Counted from the first letter of the stretch, positions 1 to 14,400 are shown. The stretch: 64,000 bases of DNA from Sarcocystis neurona (GCA_000727475.1 KL647318.1:662201-726200); one strand, 5' to 3'. A program made the numbers and translations. Notes: generated from the letters alone by a model not told the origin.

Positions 1-2247
1 GACATATGTATATATATGTATGTGTACATGTATATTTGCATTCGTCGTAGTATTCTGTCGCCTTCAGTATGTATCCACATACGTACACAGGCACACGCAT
101 ACAATCATATACCCCTCTCTGTATATATAATGTATATGCGCGTATATGCACATACTTTTGCATGCGCAGTCACTCTTCTCCGGTAGATTTCACCGCGCAC
201 ACACCCGCACACACGTGTGTATATATGTATATATGTAGACACACATATATTGACATGCGTAGTGTTTCTGCTGCAGTTTGTCTCAGTGTGGCCCCGTGAA
301 ACGTTGGACGCCCATGTGCCGCTGCGTTGCCGTGTTATATCGCCTGCCCTGTCCGTCTCCGTCTCCGTCTCTGCTGCTGTTGTGCTGCTGCGTCCCCTGT
401 GTCTCCTGTCTGTCTGCGTGTCTCCGTCTCCCTGTTGCCGGGTTGGGTCGAGCCGCGGTCGCGTGATTGCGTGTCTCCGTCTCCGTACGTGAATATGCCC
501 GTGGTGGGCACCGCATGATATGCGGAGACACACGTCTTAGAGTGAACCTTCGGCCTTTCGATGGTGGCGCAGGGCTGCGTGTCTCGGCAGTGTGCCTCTG
601 CGTGGCCAGCGCCGTCGCTGGGCGGTGTTTCTGCGTCTCTGTTGCTGCTGAACAGCAGCCTTCCTGCTGCTGCGTCGCTTGTGAAGCCGTCTGAGGAGAG
701 GCGGTGCTTCCGGACGAGGAAGGGCATCTTGTCTGCGTGTCTCTGACCTGTCCACGACAGAAGCGGTCGGGTGCGTGTAGGACAGCGGGTGTGCTGCAGC
801 AGTCTCTATGTACGCCCACAAGCGTGGGTATACTGGGCGTGGGTTAGAGAGAAGCGTAGGAAGAGACTATGAAGCGGGAAAGGCCATTCTGTCGGTTTGG
901 TGCCTGTCTTTCATCGTTGGCACAGACAGAGTTTAGGTGTCGTCGTTGCCCAGTCTTTGTTTTTTTCATGTCCGCTACAAATGTGTGCGCACCAGTATGT
1001 GGGGAAGTGTGGACGCCTGTGCATGCGTATGGACGTATGTCTCTGTGAAGAAGAGAGGGGACGGCAGTCCGTGGGGTGCGCGGGGCTGGTCTGCTGCTGT
1101 CCTCCTGCGGCCAGGTGAGTGCGGCAGCGGCCGGTACTCGGTACAGCTGTGCTAGGAGGTGGTGACGAGCAGTCGCAGGTGCCGGCTGCTGCTGCAGGTG
1201 CAGCTGTTCTAAGGTGCTGTGGAGACACACACGCAAGTAGACTTCGTCCCGGTAGAAATGAAGGCAGCTCATCGGGTGGATAAGTGACGTTTCATCGCTC
1301 TGCGACTGTTTTGTGCATGCGTCTGCTTTGCTGCTGCTGGACGCCGCGCCTGTGGGCCGCTGCTGCTGCTGTCGCTGGGTCTCTACTCGTGTGCTGCCGC
1401 GTGTGCGTGTGTCGGGGGCGCGGTGGTGGGTGTGCTGCTGCCGTTGCTACATGTTATCGCAGCTGTGCGTTGCTGCTGTTGCTGCTGTTCCCTGTCTCTT
1501 TGCGTCTGTGCATGTGGCCGTCTCTTTCTCCATCCCTCCTGCTGATGCTGCGGCAGTCTCTCACCGTCCTGCTGCCGCACGCAGTGCCGCTGCTTTAAAA
1601 ACCCTGCGTTCTTCTGCAGTGCTGCTGCTGCTGGTAGTCCGGTCTGCATATGCCTGCTCCTGCTTGTTCGCTTGCTTTTGGTGGCGCTTCTGCTGCCCCC
1701 TTGGCCGTTTGGCGGCGCGTCTCTCTGCGCTGCTGCGTGGCTGCTGCTGCTGCTGTTCGTATTCGTGCTGCTCCTCTCCCCTGCGCTTCCCGGTTCTGTG
1801 GGTCTCGACGTTTTTTCATCTGCTGCGCCTGAGCGTGTACGCCACCTCTCTGGCTTCTCTGTGTACTTTGCTGTTGCTGCTGCTGCGTTTTCTCGTGTGC
1901 AGACGCTGCCGCAGTCGCTGTGCCTCGGGTTCCGCAGCTTTTGCTGCTGCCCTGTCTCCTTGCCACTACCGGCGAGTACTACGCTTGTAGTTACCGCACG
2001 GCCACTGCTGCAGGTGCTGCTGCTTGTCTCTGCCCGTTCCTTCTGCGTTTTCTCCATGTGGAAGATCCTGCTGCGGGCGTGCTGTGCTTCCCCTTCTGCT
2101 GTGCTGCTGCTGTGGGGCTGCTGCTACGCATGTGGGCAGCGTAGCTGAAAAAGCAGGTGCGTCGCTGCTCTCGCCTGCAGCTTACGAAGGTGCTGTTGCT
2201 GCTGCATCGCCTCCTCCTGCTGTGCGGTGCTTCACCTCTGTGTGCAG
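1..2247. other. Upstream/intronic repeat-rich DNA, no recognisable exon
   Basis: The first 2.2 kb hold TATATG stretches, a cluster of TGTCTCCGTCTC-type motifs (351-486) and long CTG-rich runs (about 1,310-2,130). Frames open across the CTG runs encode only Leu/Cys/Ala strings with no family signature. By texture and strand bias the stretch resembles the later introns of the ABC gene, so it is probably intron. No exon could be identified. Confidence 0.5.
351..486 (+). repeat. Cluster of TGTCTCCGTCTC motifs
   Basis: CCGTCTCCGTCTCCGTCTC lies at 353-371, TGTCTCCGTCTC at 420-431 and again at about 473-484, within 140 bp. The same motif recurs on the minus strand in introns of the channel gene (for example about 31,583-31,598, 33,136-33,150, 33,441-33,456, 35,625-35,640 and 35,659-35,671). 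It appears to be a dispersed intron-associated element of unknown role. Confidence 0.6.
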
Positions 2248-2251
2248 CCAG

Positions 2252-2404
2252 GTGCTGGCTTCGCTGCTGTTCCTCTCTGTGACGGTGTATGCCTGGGTGA
2301 CGCTGCGGGTGACCTTCTGGAGAAGAAAGTGGAGGGAGAAACAAAACCGCTCGGACAGCGCCTTTCATCAGCTCGTTGTTGATGCCCTGACCAACTTTGA
2401 AACG
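2252..2404 (+). CDS. ATM1: ABC transporter exon: transmembrane helix and coupling region
   Basis: The exon reads through a hydrophobic helix into WRRKWREKQNRSDSAFHQL and ends DALTNFET. This is the typical ATM1-family stretch just before KYFNNE. The donor is GTAATT at 2405. The acceptor is AG at 2251 or at 2247; both fit, so the true start may be four bases earlier. No upstream exon of the family was recognised in 1-2247. Confidence 0.85.
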
Positions 2405-5400
2405 GTAATTTCGTTGCTGCTGCGCCTCAGCTTCGTTTCCGCTGTGCTGCTGCTGCTGCTGTTGCGACGGGAGCAGCACCGAGTCCTCACGAGGCTGCTG
2501 CTGTCGCTCGTACACCTGCCGCCGCCGCGTGCGACACTCTTACTGCCGCAGACGCAGCAGCGCGGCTAACACAGGGTATAAAGAAGAAGAAGCACTCCTT
2601 GCCTTTTCTACTGCTGCTGCTGCTGCGGACGCTGCTGCTGCTGATCTGCTGGATCCCTTCTGGGGAGACGTGCTGCTTGAGGTCGCTGCCCCTGGTGCTG
2701 CACGCGTTCCTGCTGTTGCTGCTGCGTGCCTTTGAGGTGCGGCAGCTTCGCCCCGGTGCTGCTGCTGCCGTGGGCGTTGCTGGTGATGCACCTGCTGCCG
2801 GTGCAGTGCTGGTGCTGCTGCGGCGGCTGCGGCGGCTGCGGCTAGCGCAGGTGTATTGCTGCGTGCTGCTGCTGCTGCTGCGGCCAGTTGTGTTGTTGAG
2901 GTGCTGCTGCTGGTAGATGGTGATGAAGCAGTGCGACTGCTGCTGCGTCTTCGTCCTGCAAAGAGAGCTATATTCAGTCGCACCGTCCTGCACTGTTGAT
3001 ACTCTTCTCGGGAGAAAACTACGCCCGCCTTCCGCGCAGGAGTCTCGCATGTGGCCCTACCCCTCTCCTCTCACGGCCCTACAGATGCGCGTAGCAATGT
3101 GTGTGTCCAGGTGTTCCTACGTATATGCGTATATACGTATGTATGGACATCCTCACATTCCCCTATATATACATATATATATATGTATACATATATATAT
3201 ATATGCGTCTGTTTAGAGACACCGTGTGGGTGAATGGCGAAGAGTAGACTTCCCCTTGTGAAGCGTATGTGTCTACATGCAGCTGGGGAGGGATATATAC
3301 CCCCGCCACGGATATCCGTTCGTGTGAATGGGCCTCGGTGTGTATGTCCTCCCACAGGCGCAGCAGCAGGCAGCCACCAATCAGAAGCGCATCCCCTGCC
3401 GTCCTTCTGTCGAAACGCATGCATGTGTATATTTATTTACGTCCACGTGCACGTCTCAAGATATATGTCTGTTTCATCCCCTGTATATATCTGCGTATAT
3501 CTACGCAGCGTGTGTCTATAGAGGCCTGGCTGGCTGTGGCTGGGCACGTGTGGACGCGGGTGGTGCGCCCCACACGTGACGCAGCGTTGTGCGCAGCAGC
3601 AGCAGTCCTGTCGCGTAGCCGCACGTGCCGACTGCAGCCCTCCCCGTCTGCTGGTCGTGTGCGTAGTAAACACTCACCGCGATACGCAGGTGGGGGAGCT
3701 CTCCCCACAAATAGCGGGGGTTCTATGCGGCGTGCTGCTGTGCACGTCGTCGCCGACACACGCATGCACACGTGTAGAACGGGCAGCTGGGTCTCTGTAC
3801 GGCGCGCCGCAGACACCTTCGGCCCCACCGGAAGAACAGGAAGCTCGGCGGTTCACGGCGTGGTATTGTCACCTCCGTCCATATCCCCCGTGTAGATCTG
3901 CTGCGTGTCTATCGGTCAGCAGCCAAGGGCTGCTGCGTCGAAGGCCCCTGGCGGGGACGCTGCTTTTCGGCGGCTGTGTCGTGCGTGGGGTGCATGCGAT
4001 GCAGGTGAAGATCTTCAACGCAGAGGACTACGAAGTGCGTCGGTATATGACCGCAGTGGAGGAGTACCAGTCCGTCGGCACGAAAATACAGACCTCCCTC
4101 TCCTTTCTTAATCTCTCCCAACGTACCGTAGTCTCTGCGACGCTTGTGGGTGAGCACCTGCGTGAGGCGCGCGTACGTGTATGTGTGTGTGTAGGATTGT
4201 AGCTGCAGCAGAAGGGAGAAGTGTGCTGCTCGACCGACGTGTGCCTCCGTCACATGTCTGTCCCTGCATGCGTGTCCGTACAACACAGGTGTGGGTGATA
4301 TGAGTCATCGGTCCCCTTCTGCAGACTACGGGTGTGTAGGGGTATACGTATGCGTATACGAGTGCATGTACATACATGTGTATATGCGTGCGTCTGTCTG
4401 TATACGTGTAGATGTTACGTGGAGGTGCAGCAGGAGGACGTGAGTCACGGCATGCCCGGGAGCATGCAACAGTGGGTCTTGACGAAACGAATGAGGATAT
4501 TCACTCCGTCTGACCGGCTGCACGTGTCTATGTGTGTGTCTCTACCTTCCTGACCCTTTCTCTCTATATAAATGTGTATATATTACGTGTGTCTTCATCG
4601 TACGCGGGCAAATGTGTAGATGTGTAGTCGTACACGTATATATATATATATTCAAATGGAAAGGTATGCATGCGTGCATAGGCCGCAGCGTTCGCGGTAC
4701 CTAGCGGTGGAGTCTGTTTGCGTGCTGCCCATTCCTTGGCGCTGAGTCACCAGTCGACTTACGTCACTGCAGCATCGCGTGAATATTTGACAGCAGCATC
4801 AACAGCAGCGACAGTTGCAGCAGCCGCAGGGGAAACAGCAGCAGCTGCTGCAGGAGCAGGAAGGAGCAGCAGAAGCAGCAGCTGCAGCGGACGCGGGGGA
4901 GAGAGCAGCAGCAGCTGCAGGAGGCGTTGGAAAGGAGCAGCAGAAGCGGCAGTTGCAGCAGGCATAGAGGAAACAGCAGCAGCAAGTGCAGCAGACCATG
5001 GGGAAGGAGGAGGAGCAGCAGCTGTAGCGTGTTTTAGAGCTGTAGCCCAGTATCCCTGACGACTCCCGGACTGCAGGCACAGGAAAAGCAGCAGCAGTCG
5101 CGACAGCAGTTGCAGAACGAAGAGCGGCAGGAGCAGCAACAACCGCAGCAGGCGCAGCAGCGAGACAGCTGCGACACCGTCTCAGGTCGTTAGCACTCCC
5201 ACCAGGAATTGCGGGCGAAGGTAGTACGCATGCAAAGAAGTGGACGGCTGGCTGCAGCAGGAGAAGGCGCAGGAACTTGAGCGCCACACCCGGCACTACA
5301 TATGTATATGTGTCTCTTCATAAGAGTGTACCTAAATACATTTGTATACACATATATGTATATATAGGGAGAGAGAGAGGGCAGGTGTCTGTGTAGACGT

Positions 5401-8400
5401 GTAAATGCATGCGTATATGTGTAGGCGGCGCTTCCGACTGGTGGTGTAGTGCCACGAGTGAACGAGAATGCGTCTGCTTCTTTGCAGGAATATATCATAT
5501 GTACGCATGCGCAGCTGCAGGGCGGCAGCAGAGGCAGCGGCAGCAGAGGCAGCGGCAGCAGAGGCAGCAGCAGCAGAGGCAGCGGCAGCAGAGGCAGCAG
5601 CAGCAGAGGCAGCAGCAGCAACGGCAGCCGCAGCGTGGGGGACTGTGACATCATTTTCCCTCCGCTCTTTTCCCTGTCCCACCCCTCCCCTCGTGCACGC
5701 AGATGCTTTTCGTGTGTTTGAGCCCTTGCTGCCAGTGTGGGGTGGTTCGGCTGGTGGTGGAGCGAAGTCCCTTGTCCGGCCTGTGCCTTTCTCGGGGAAA
5801 TGTACACGTCCTGTTCTCGCAACTTTGAGAAAGCTACACAAGCAATGTGTCGTCACTCGTGCTGCTCGCAACTCTCTGGTAGACCGCGCTCTGCCTCTGG
5901 TCTGCTACGATACCGTCGACGTGTCTTCGCTGCTTCGAGCGGGACGGTCGATGCGGCTCGTGTGCACGTCGAACTGCAATTTTGGGCGCGCGTTATGACG
6001 TCTCTCGTGCGCTGTTGCTGTGCCCCTGTTTCTGCTGCTTCCGCGGTGGGTGTTCCTTCTGCTGCTGCGACTTCGCCGCTGCTGCTTCCTCGCTGCTGCT
6101 TTGCTGCTGCTGCTGCCTTGTTGCTGCTGCTGGTGCTTTGCTGCTGCGCCTTCTTTTACTTCTCGGCGGGTGTGCTGCCTGCTGTGTTGCCGTTTGTCTC
6201 GGTGCGACTTCGTCCCACTTGTCTCTGTCTCGTTTCCCCTTTCTTCGTTGGTTTCTTCCCGGCCGTGCCCGTGTCTCTGTGGCCATCCCCCGTCCATTTG
6301 TCTCCGTGTCTTGTTTGCCTTTTCCTTCTTCTTCGTCTTTGCCCCCCTCTCTCTGTCTCTCGTCGAATACTCCCCTATCGTTTCACGGCTCTATTTTCCT
6401 TCTTCATGTGTTGGTTCTCATTCGAAGTCTTTGCACCGTTTTCGGGTTCTCGTTTCGTGGCTGTTTGGCGCAGGCGGGCTGATATTTGTCTCCCAGGCGA
6501 TGACAGAAGGGAAAATGGGAGTGTCAGAGTTCGTCACGGCGCAGATGTATTTTATGAACGTGTTTGCTCCTCTTAATTTCCTCGGGACGATATACCACGT
6601 CATTGTACGATCTGCTATCGACGCCCGGGCCCTCTGTCGCTTGCTCCGCACCGAGGTAATTTTATTTGCCTGCTCAGCGCGTCCTTGTCCGCCCACTGCT
6701 GCTGCTCCACCTCCGCCAGCAGCAGTGTGTGTCCTGCTGCCGCGCTGCTGCGGCTGTGCTCCTCCTTGTCCTCCCGTTGTGGCCACACTTCCTGCTGCTC
6801 CTCCTACGCTCGCTGCTGTTGCGGCGGTGCTTCTTGCTGCTGCGCCGATGCTTTCTGCTGCTGCGCCGACGCTTTCTGCTGCTGCGGCGACGTTTCGTGC
6901 TGCTGCGGGGACGCTACCTGCTGCTGCGGGGACGCTACCTGCTGCTGCGGGGACGCTTCCTGCTGCTGCGGCGACGTTTTTTGCTGCTGCGGCGACGATT
7001 CCTGCTGCTGCTGCGCCTCCTGCCGGTGCTCCGCTTCGTGCCAGTGTTCCGTTCCCTGCTGCAGCTACGCCTCTCCCTGCAACGCTTGCTGCTTGCTGTC
7101 GTTGCTGCTGCTGCTGCGGTTCTTGCTGAAACTCGTCTGCAGGAACCTCCTGCTGCTGCTGTTTTGGCTTTCTGCTGCTGTTCGTTGCCGTACTGGTTGC
7201 AGCCTGCTGGTGCTGCTGCTGCCGCACCACCACGGGTGATGATGCCCTGCACCGGCTTCTTCTCGCGCGCTGCACCTCCCCTCCGTCTTCGTCTTCTGTA
7301 CGCTGCTGCCGTGGCTGCTGCTGTGGACAGCGTGTCGCTGAAGTAGTTTTCGGTGCAGCATGACGTCTTCTACCGTCTGTGTCCATCTACATCTCTGTGC
7401 ATGTGTGGAAGTCTGTATGCATGTATTAGTGAGGATACAAGGGGTGATGACGGCTCAACAGTAGAGACCTCCTCCATCTGCAACCTTGGTGCGTCTAGAC
7501 CATATCAACGGATACCGCTAACTACGAAGAACTGCTGCCGTTCGTTTGTGGGTCTTGGCTCGTGCCCAGCGTGGCTACGCGACGTGTGCCGGTCCCGCTG
7601 CTGCTGCCATGCCCCGTTGTGCAACGTGCACGGGGAAGTGCGGCGCACCTCGAGTCCTTCTTCACATGTTCTGCTGTCGGCTCCTCCCCTGCTGCCGCTA
7701 GGAATACACACATGCATATGTATAAGGGTGTGTGTGTTACGTCTGCCCGCGTGCTGCTGTTCGCAATTTGTTGCTCTCGATTCTGCTTCTGCTGCTGCAC
7801 CCACTGCGGCGCCCGAGGCGTGCCACAGTCGATGCAGGTGTATACGTACGTCTGTATATATACGTGTATGTATGCACGCACATACCTACATACCTAGAAG
7901 GGAGTAGAATGTACCTGTCGTAAATAGATACACATATATGTGTGTATGTCTAGTAGTGGTGAGTGGCGTGTCCTTTTCTTATATGCATGTTTGTGTATAC
8001 CTACGTATGTCTTCTAATAGTGGGAGGAATGCACCTGTCTGATATAATATACATATGTACGTATGTGTATATGTGTGTCTGGCAGTAGTGCGAAGAGCCC
8101 ACTTGTCTTGCGTCCATCCATATATACATATATACAGTATATATGTGTATAGGTCCAGCAGCAGTAGTGGTAGTGAGTCGAGTGCTCTTGTCATGTATAC
8201 GTGTGTGTAACCGTTTGCTGTTCGTCCTGCAGCCAGGAATCACTGATGCGCCTGGCGCGCTTTCTCTTGTAGACATGCTGAGTGTGGGTCCGTCCCCTTC
8301 GTCGTCTTCGCGTGAAGGAGCAGCTGGCCTTCCTCAGCAGCAGCAGGGGAGGGCGGAGCTGCCGTATGCGCCTGCGGTGGGGACAGCGGGGGCCGCCGGG

Positions 8401-11400
8401 CACGCCGACGGGGCAGCGGGGGGCGGCAGAAGCAGCAGCAGCCGCAGACGAGACAAGACAGCAGAGAGCAGCGCCTTCGGCGAAGGGGCGTCGCAGCATC
8501 TGCTGGCGGCAGAGGCAGGGCTGGGCGACCACTCGCCGGCGAGCAGAGCAGCAGCACCGCCACCAGCGCCAGCAGGGAGAATAATAGGAGGCGGCCGCGC
8601 GATGCAGGCGCCTCGTATCGACTTTGTGAACGTCTGCTTCAAGTGAGGAGACACCTACAAGATAGAAGAAGAGGTTCCCTTCCCTGCAGTAGAGAAATGT
8701 GTGGCCCTTCACTACGTAGTCTGCGACAGATATGTGCGTGTACTTTCGAGTGGTATGGATGTTCGAAACTCTCCGCGTTTATGTGCCACACACATCTGTA
8801 TCTTGCTGCCGGGACCGAGAGCCACTGCAGGCGCAGAACTCCGCCGCTGACGACCGCTCGAACGCTGCTGCAGCGAGGCGTCGGCTGCGCACCCCGACCC
8901 CCCGCCTGCACGTATGTACACACAAACACGCATGCATTTGCCTATAAATGTATGTATATCTGTGTCTCCCTGTGTACATATTTGGAGAGAGACGGGAAGA
9001 CATTGAGCCAGAGGAGTGGACCAGAGTTCCATTTGAACGTGTAGGGATACATCTGCATTTGTCTCGAGTTCGAACCCGGGGATAAACGTCCTTTCTTAAG
9101 TGCATGCACTGCTCCACCTTCGTGTTTGTCTGCGTGACGACGTCGCAGTCCCCACACACATCCTCTTCTGAGCAAGAAAGCGGTATTATATGTAGACACG
9201 TAAATTCACTCGTGGGGCCACCACCCTCTCTCTACATATATGTGCATATTTACATGAACGTGAAAATTATATGTGTGTCTATAGGGGCAGGACGCGTACG
9301 ACTTTTTCGTGAATACAGGAGAGACAGACGCACACGCATGCATGAAGGCGCGCATACGTGGGTGTGTATGCGTCTGTGGAGAGCGTACAGCTCTCTGCAC
9401 AGGTGTCCACATGCGAGTCGATTCGCAGCAAGTGGCTGTGTGTATGTGTGCCTGCCCCGCGCATGCAGGACATGCATGTTATATTTGCGAACATAGGGTG
9501 CTACGCCGGAGGGAGGTGTTTTTGTCCTTGTGACTAGGCGACTCGGGAGTCTATTGGGACCGGCTGTAGAGAAGACTTTCTTCGTAGCGTACCCTGCGTC
9601 GCAGCTGCAGAGGAAGGAGTTTCGTAGTGGAATACCGTCCGGTGTACGTGACGCATGTATGGGCCAGTGTGTGCGTTGCGATGCATGCATCTGTCGAAGG
9701 TGTGACTCTACGTGTGTCCACACAGACAGGTGGAAGCCGGCGTTTTCTGTGGACGTGGGCCGAAGTTATTGTTGCGCCCGCATGCATCACGCCCGTCTAT
9801 ACATTCACAGGAGTGTGTCCTAGCTTGCCCTCTCTCTGTATGAACTGCGCGCGCGCGCGCCTGATATATATATATATATATGTATACGGATGTGTGGAGG
9901 TGAACGGAGGGTATGTCAGTGTAGGGGATGTATTATTGTCAACGCAACAGGAGGGCGGAGAGATGCAGAGAAGTTTGTTCATCGTATCACTTATCTAGTC
10001 GTGCAGGTCGACTTTTGACTGCATGCCTGTTCCACGAGTGGGAGACGGGGTGTACGTACACGTGAGTGTACGTTTGACTGCGTGCGCGGGCAGCAGCAGG
10101 AGCTGTGTGTGGCCGGCCGTGCCTTTCGTTGCTGCAGTTACGGGGGAAGAAGACATGCAAAAGGCTCGCTGCGGAATATCAACTTAACCGTACAGCCGGG
10201 CACCACCTGTGGACTTGTTGGTCCGTCAGGAAGCGGGAAAAGCACGTTGATGAAGCTGCTGCTGCGGCTGCTGGAGCCGCGCCGGTAAGAGCAGCACGCA
10301 CACGCTGGACGCGTGCACAAGCAGCACCGCTAGCTAGCCGCACGCCGGCGGCAGCTAGCGGCGCGGCCGTGTGCGTGGGTGCAGAAGGCACCCGGCGGCT
10401 GCGACGCATGCAGACACTGCAGCGAGTCCACGCGCAGATAGCTAGTAGTCTGCAGGGAGAGCTAGCCAGAGGCAGGGCGGGAGTTGGCGAGGTGGCTCGA
10501 TAGTTATTAATGTGGAGAGGAGGACGCGAGGAGCTGCGCATGCAGGAAGCAGCAACAGGACAAGGGGCTGGGCGGGCTTGCGGCACCGTTAGGGACTCGC
10601 GACAGCAGCAGCGGGACAGTCGGGCCGTGGCTGCGCGGGCGCGGGGGTGGCCTGCGGAGAGCTGCGGAGGAGGGACGCGTCCAGCAGCGTCAGAGGAGTT
10701 CCACGTGCGTAGATCTGCATGCCGCCAGCACGCAGGGAGAGAAAGGCCCGGGCGGGGACCGGCAGCGGATATTAGCAGCCGCATCGTATGCAGAAAGATC
10801 GCAGCAGCAACGTGCAACGGCAGCAGCTCCCAGCGGCGACGCGCACACGGCGGAGACATAATACGCAGCACACACACACAGACACACGCATACAGGAAGA
10901 GCCTTACGACAGCCCCTGCTCCCAAAGCAATATGGCAGACTGCAGCAAATATCTGCGTGTGTAGAAGGGCATTACGTATCCCTGTAGAAGTTCGAGCAGC
11001 GCTGGACAGACGCCACGGATGCATGCCGGTTCTCTGCCGCGCTGTGCTGCGTCCCCTCGTAAACTTCTGCACATGCTGCACGCGACTGCATGCCCGCACA
11101 GGAAGTGACGGACGCAGGCGGGTTCACGCAAGTAAAGCCACGTTCACCCGGTTTTCGTCGCACAACACGTGTGTCTTCGTCCTTGAGACGCATACAAAAA
11201 TTCGCGCATCTGGCTTGGTGCACACTCGCACACACGTGAGTGTGCCAACGTAAAGCTCTGGACACACTCGTATTAGGGGATTATGTGGGTAGATCTGTCT
11301 ACCTCTCTACATGCGTACATATGTATATGTTTATATATATGTGTGTGTGTCTCTCTCTATCTGTATATATGTAGGGCACTGCGTATGTAGATCTATCCAT

Positions 11401-14400
11401 CTGTCTATCTATTTATACATATATATATGTGTACGTCTCTCTCTTCTTCTCTATACATATATATACATATATATATATGTCTCTCACATATATATATATA
11501 TATATGTGTCTCTCTATATATATTACTTTTTGAGACAGAGCATTTTCTGGTGGCGGTGTGCCACTGTTTTGTGTGCTGCAGGGGGCGAGTGCTTATAAAC
11601 GGGGTGGACATTGCGACGGTTACGCAAGAGTGAGGCGATTTACTTCTCTGAGCAGCTCTTCCTCGTTCAGATACAATAATACCAATGCATGTCTGAATAC
11701 ATGTATTTGTAGAGGATATACGTGTATGTGGTATACGTGGATACCCACGTATATATGCGAGAGAGGTTGATACACGTATGCGGCCCCTGCCCGAGATATG
11801 CGTATCGGTCTTTCTTGGCTATATGCGCGAGCACGTTCACTTGTTAGACACATTAAATAGTAGTGTGTCTATGTGTGTGTATCTGTATATGTATTCTAGT
11901 GGAGTCGATATACATATATATAGAAGTAGATAGACGTGTGTAGAGAGAGTTCACTGCAGTAGATACATATATATATATAGATATATGCGTATTAGATTTG
12001 AACTCACTCATTATATATATCTGCATGCAGGGAGGGACGCTTAAATCATATATATATATGCGTGTGCATATATCCTTATATGTATGAAGACTCATACGCA
12101 CTACATGTGTGTCTGTTTACGTGCATTGGTATCTACAGAAAGGAAGGGAGAAAAACGCATGCATGTGTTTGTCATTCCAGGTGGCATCGTCTACGTCGTT
12201 GCAGGGATTCGGTGGGATGTGGCAGCTGATACGTCAACGAACAGGCGCGGGAGCGCAGAGTCCTCATTACGCTGCTGCTGCTGCGCATGGACTTCCCTGG
12301 CCAGTGCTGCTCTTCTCTTTCCTGCTGTTGCTGCTCCTCCTCCTCCTCCTTCTCCTCCGCTTACCGCTTTCCTTTCTCCTTGTGGCTGCCACGCGACTCT
12401 CTTTCTTCTGTTTGAAGCTCCTTTCTGTATCCGCGTGTGTCTCGCTCGACATGCATGCGGACGCACATACACACACATATATCTACATGCCCTGCGCGGT
12501 CGCCTTTGCCCTCACCTGTGTGGGTACACGCACGACTGCGCATGCAGCCAAACCGCTTCTGCTGCTTTGTATACTGTGAAACTCGCCTTCTGCCGCTCCG
12601 CAAGACTCGGGGAATGTGTGGTGATCTGTGCACACAGCTGCAGTTGCAGAAGCACGAAGACCTGCGATACGGACCGCTGCCACTGCGGGACACGTGTGAT
12701 GCAGCGTCCCGCCCTCGTCGAACAAGCTGCGCAGCAGGTGCAGCTTTCTTTTCCTCCGAGGGCGTCTTCACGCCGCGGCTTGCCAGCATACACACATATG
12801 AAAGAGACGTGGACGCGTGTGTGGATATGGGTGTGTGTATATGTGTCTCTCTCCTGCTCTCTATTATATGTGTAAGTACATGTGTCAACGTGCGCGTCGG
12901 TGTTGGTGCAGCTCACTGCGCCGCTGCATGGGGATGGTGCCGCAGGATGCGGTGATGTTCAACGCGTCCATGTACGCGAACATTGTCTACGCGAATCGTC
13001 AGGTATGGGGCCAAGCATGCGCTTTTTCCGTCGTTCAGGCTGTCCCCCCGACGGATGGTGTGGCTGCTGTTGCACGTGGGATGTGTAGATGTGAGTTGCT
13101 GCTGCCGGTGCCGCGGTGTCGCCTGTGGCAGCAGCTGCTTCTCAGTCTGTTGGTGGTGGTGTTCCTTTGTCCGGGTGGTGCTGTCGCTGCTGCTGTTGCG
13201 TCGACTGCTGCTACTGTGCCCGTCCCTCCGGGGGCTGCTGTCTGCGCTGCTGCCGGCGGTGTGTTTTCGGGCGCGCGCGCGCGCGTGTGCGCAGCTGCTG
13301 CCGGTGTACAACAGCTCGGTCGTTGCTGTTGGTGTTGGCTTCTGCAGGCTTCGTTTCAGGACGTCGAAGCGGCAGCAGAAGCTGCGCAGCTGCTGCCTTT
13401 GATTCACTCCATGAAAGAAGGTTGGGAGACGCGTGTAGGCGAACGAGGCCTGAAGCTGAGCGGAGGAGAGAGACAGCGGTGAGTACCTGTGTTTTTCGCA
13501 GGAAGTGGCTTGTCTTGTGGAGCAGCAGAGCGGGCGAGAGAAGACCCGCAGCAGACACGTCGGGTGTATGCAGAGGGGCGTGGGTGCCGCTGTATTCATA
13601 TCGATGTGCACGTCCAGTTTTCCGCAGGGCGCACCGCACGCGTGCATGCACAGACGTGTGTGTGACCAGCACGTCGCTGCGCGCAGTCTGGTGTACGTAC
13701 ACCCCACCGCCGGCCTGGAAGCGTGTGACACGATGCGACTGAAACGTACAGAGCAGCGAGGCGTCCGTGACGCCGGAGTTTGCTGTGGAGGCAGGGCTGT
13801 CTGCTTTCTTCAAAGTGTGAGATTCGATATTAGACATCCACAGACATGTCTTAGACTCATATGTATCTTCGTACATCTGTGTACACATGTAACTCTGCAC
13901 ATACGTGTATGCGTACGTAAGTCTATATCTGTATACATCTGTGTATATGTATATATATGAATGTATGTGTATCGACGTGTGCGACTGTCAGAGATCCTTG
14001 AGGCATGCTAGAGACCCACGAAGCATTTTCTTTCTTTTCTACCCGAGCGGGGCATGTGTTCCACGTGCTTGTAAGCTGATGTAGAGAGATCCGTTGGACA
14101 CGGACAGCCGTACTTCTTCCCGGCTCCTCCTCCCACGTCTGCTGCTGCTGCTGCTCCTCCGCCTCCTACTCCTCCTCCTCTTCCTCCTTTCCCTCTTCCT
14201 CGACGGGATGGTGCTGCTCCTTGGGGAGGTGTATACCGCTTGCTAAAGCGCCGCTGTGTGCCTTGTTGAATATTTGTGGTCCTTATGTTTCGTGGCGTGC
14301 AGGGTCGCGATTGCGCGATGCCTGCTGCGCAATCCTCCAGTCGTGCTGCTGGACGAGGCGACTTCTTCGCTCGATTCGTTAAGCGAAGCAGCTATTCAGA

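Noticed and set aside
1313..2148. Several long overlapping plus-strand frames rich in Leu, Cys and Ala
   Set aside because: They are translations of CTG-rich DNA open in several frames at once, with no domain similarity.
6666..7346. Long plus-strand frames over the CTG-rich segment after the exon ending at 6655
   Set aside because: They arise from a 21-bp tandem repeat and other CTG runs; the true transporter frame leaves at the donor at 6656 and resumes at 8233.
9061..9095. GAGTTCGAACCCGGG resembling a tRNA T-arm/B-box
   Set aside because: No matching acceptor stem, D-arm or A-box was found at the right distance on either strand.
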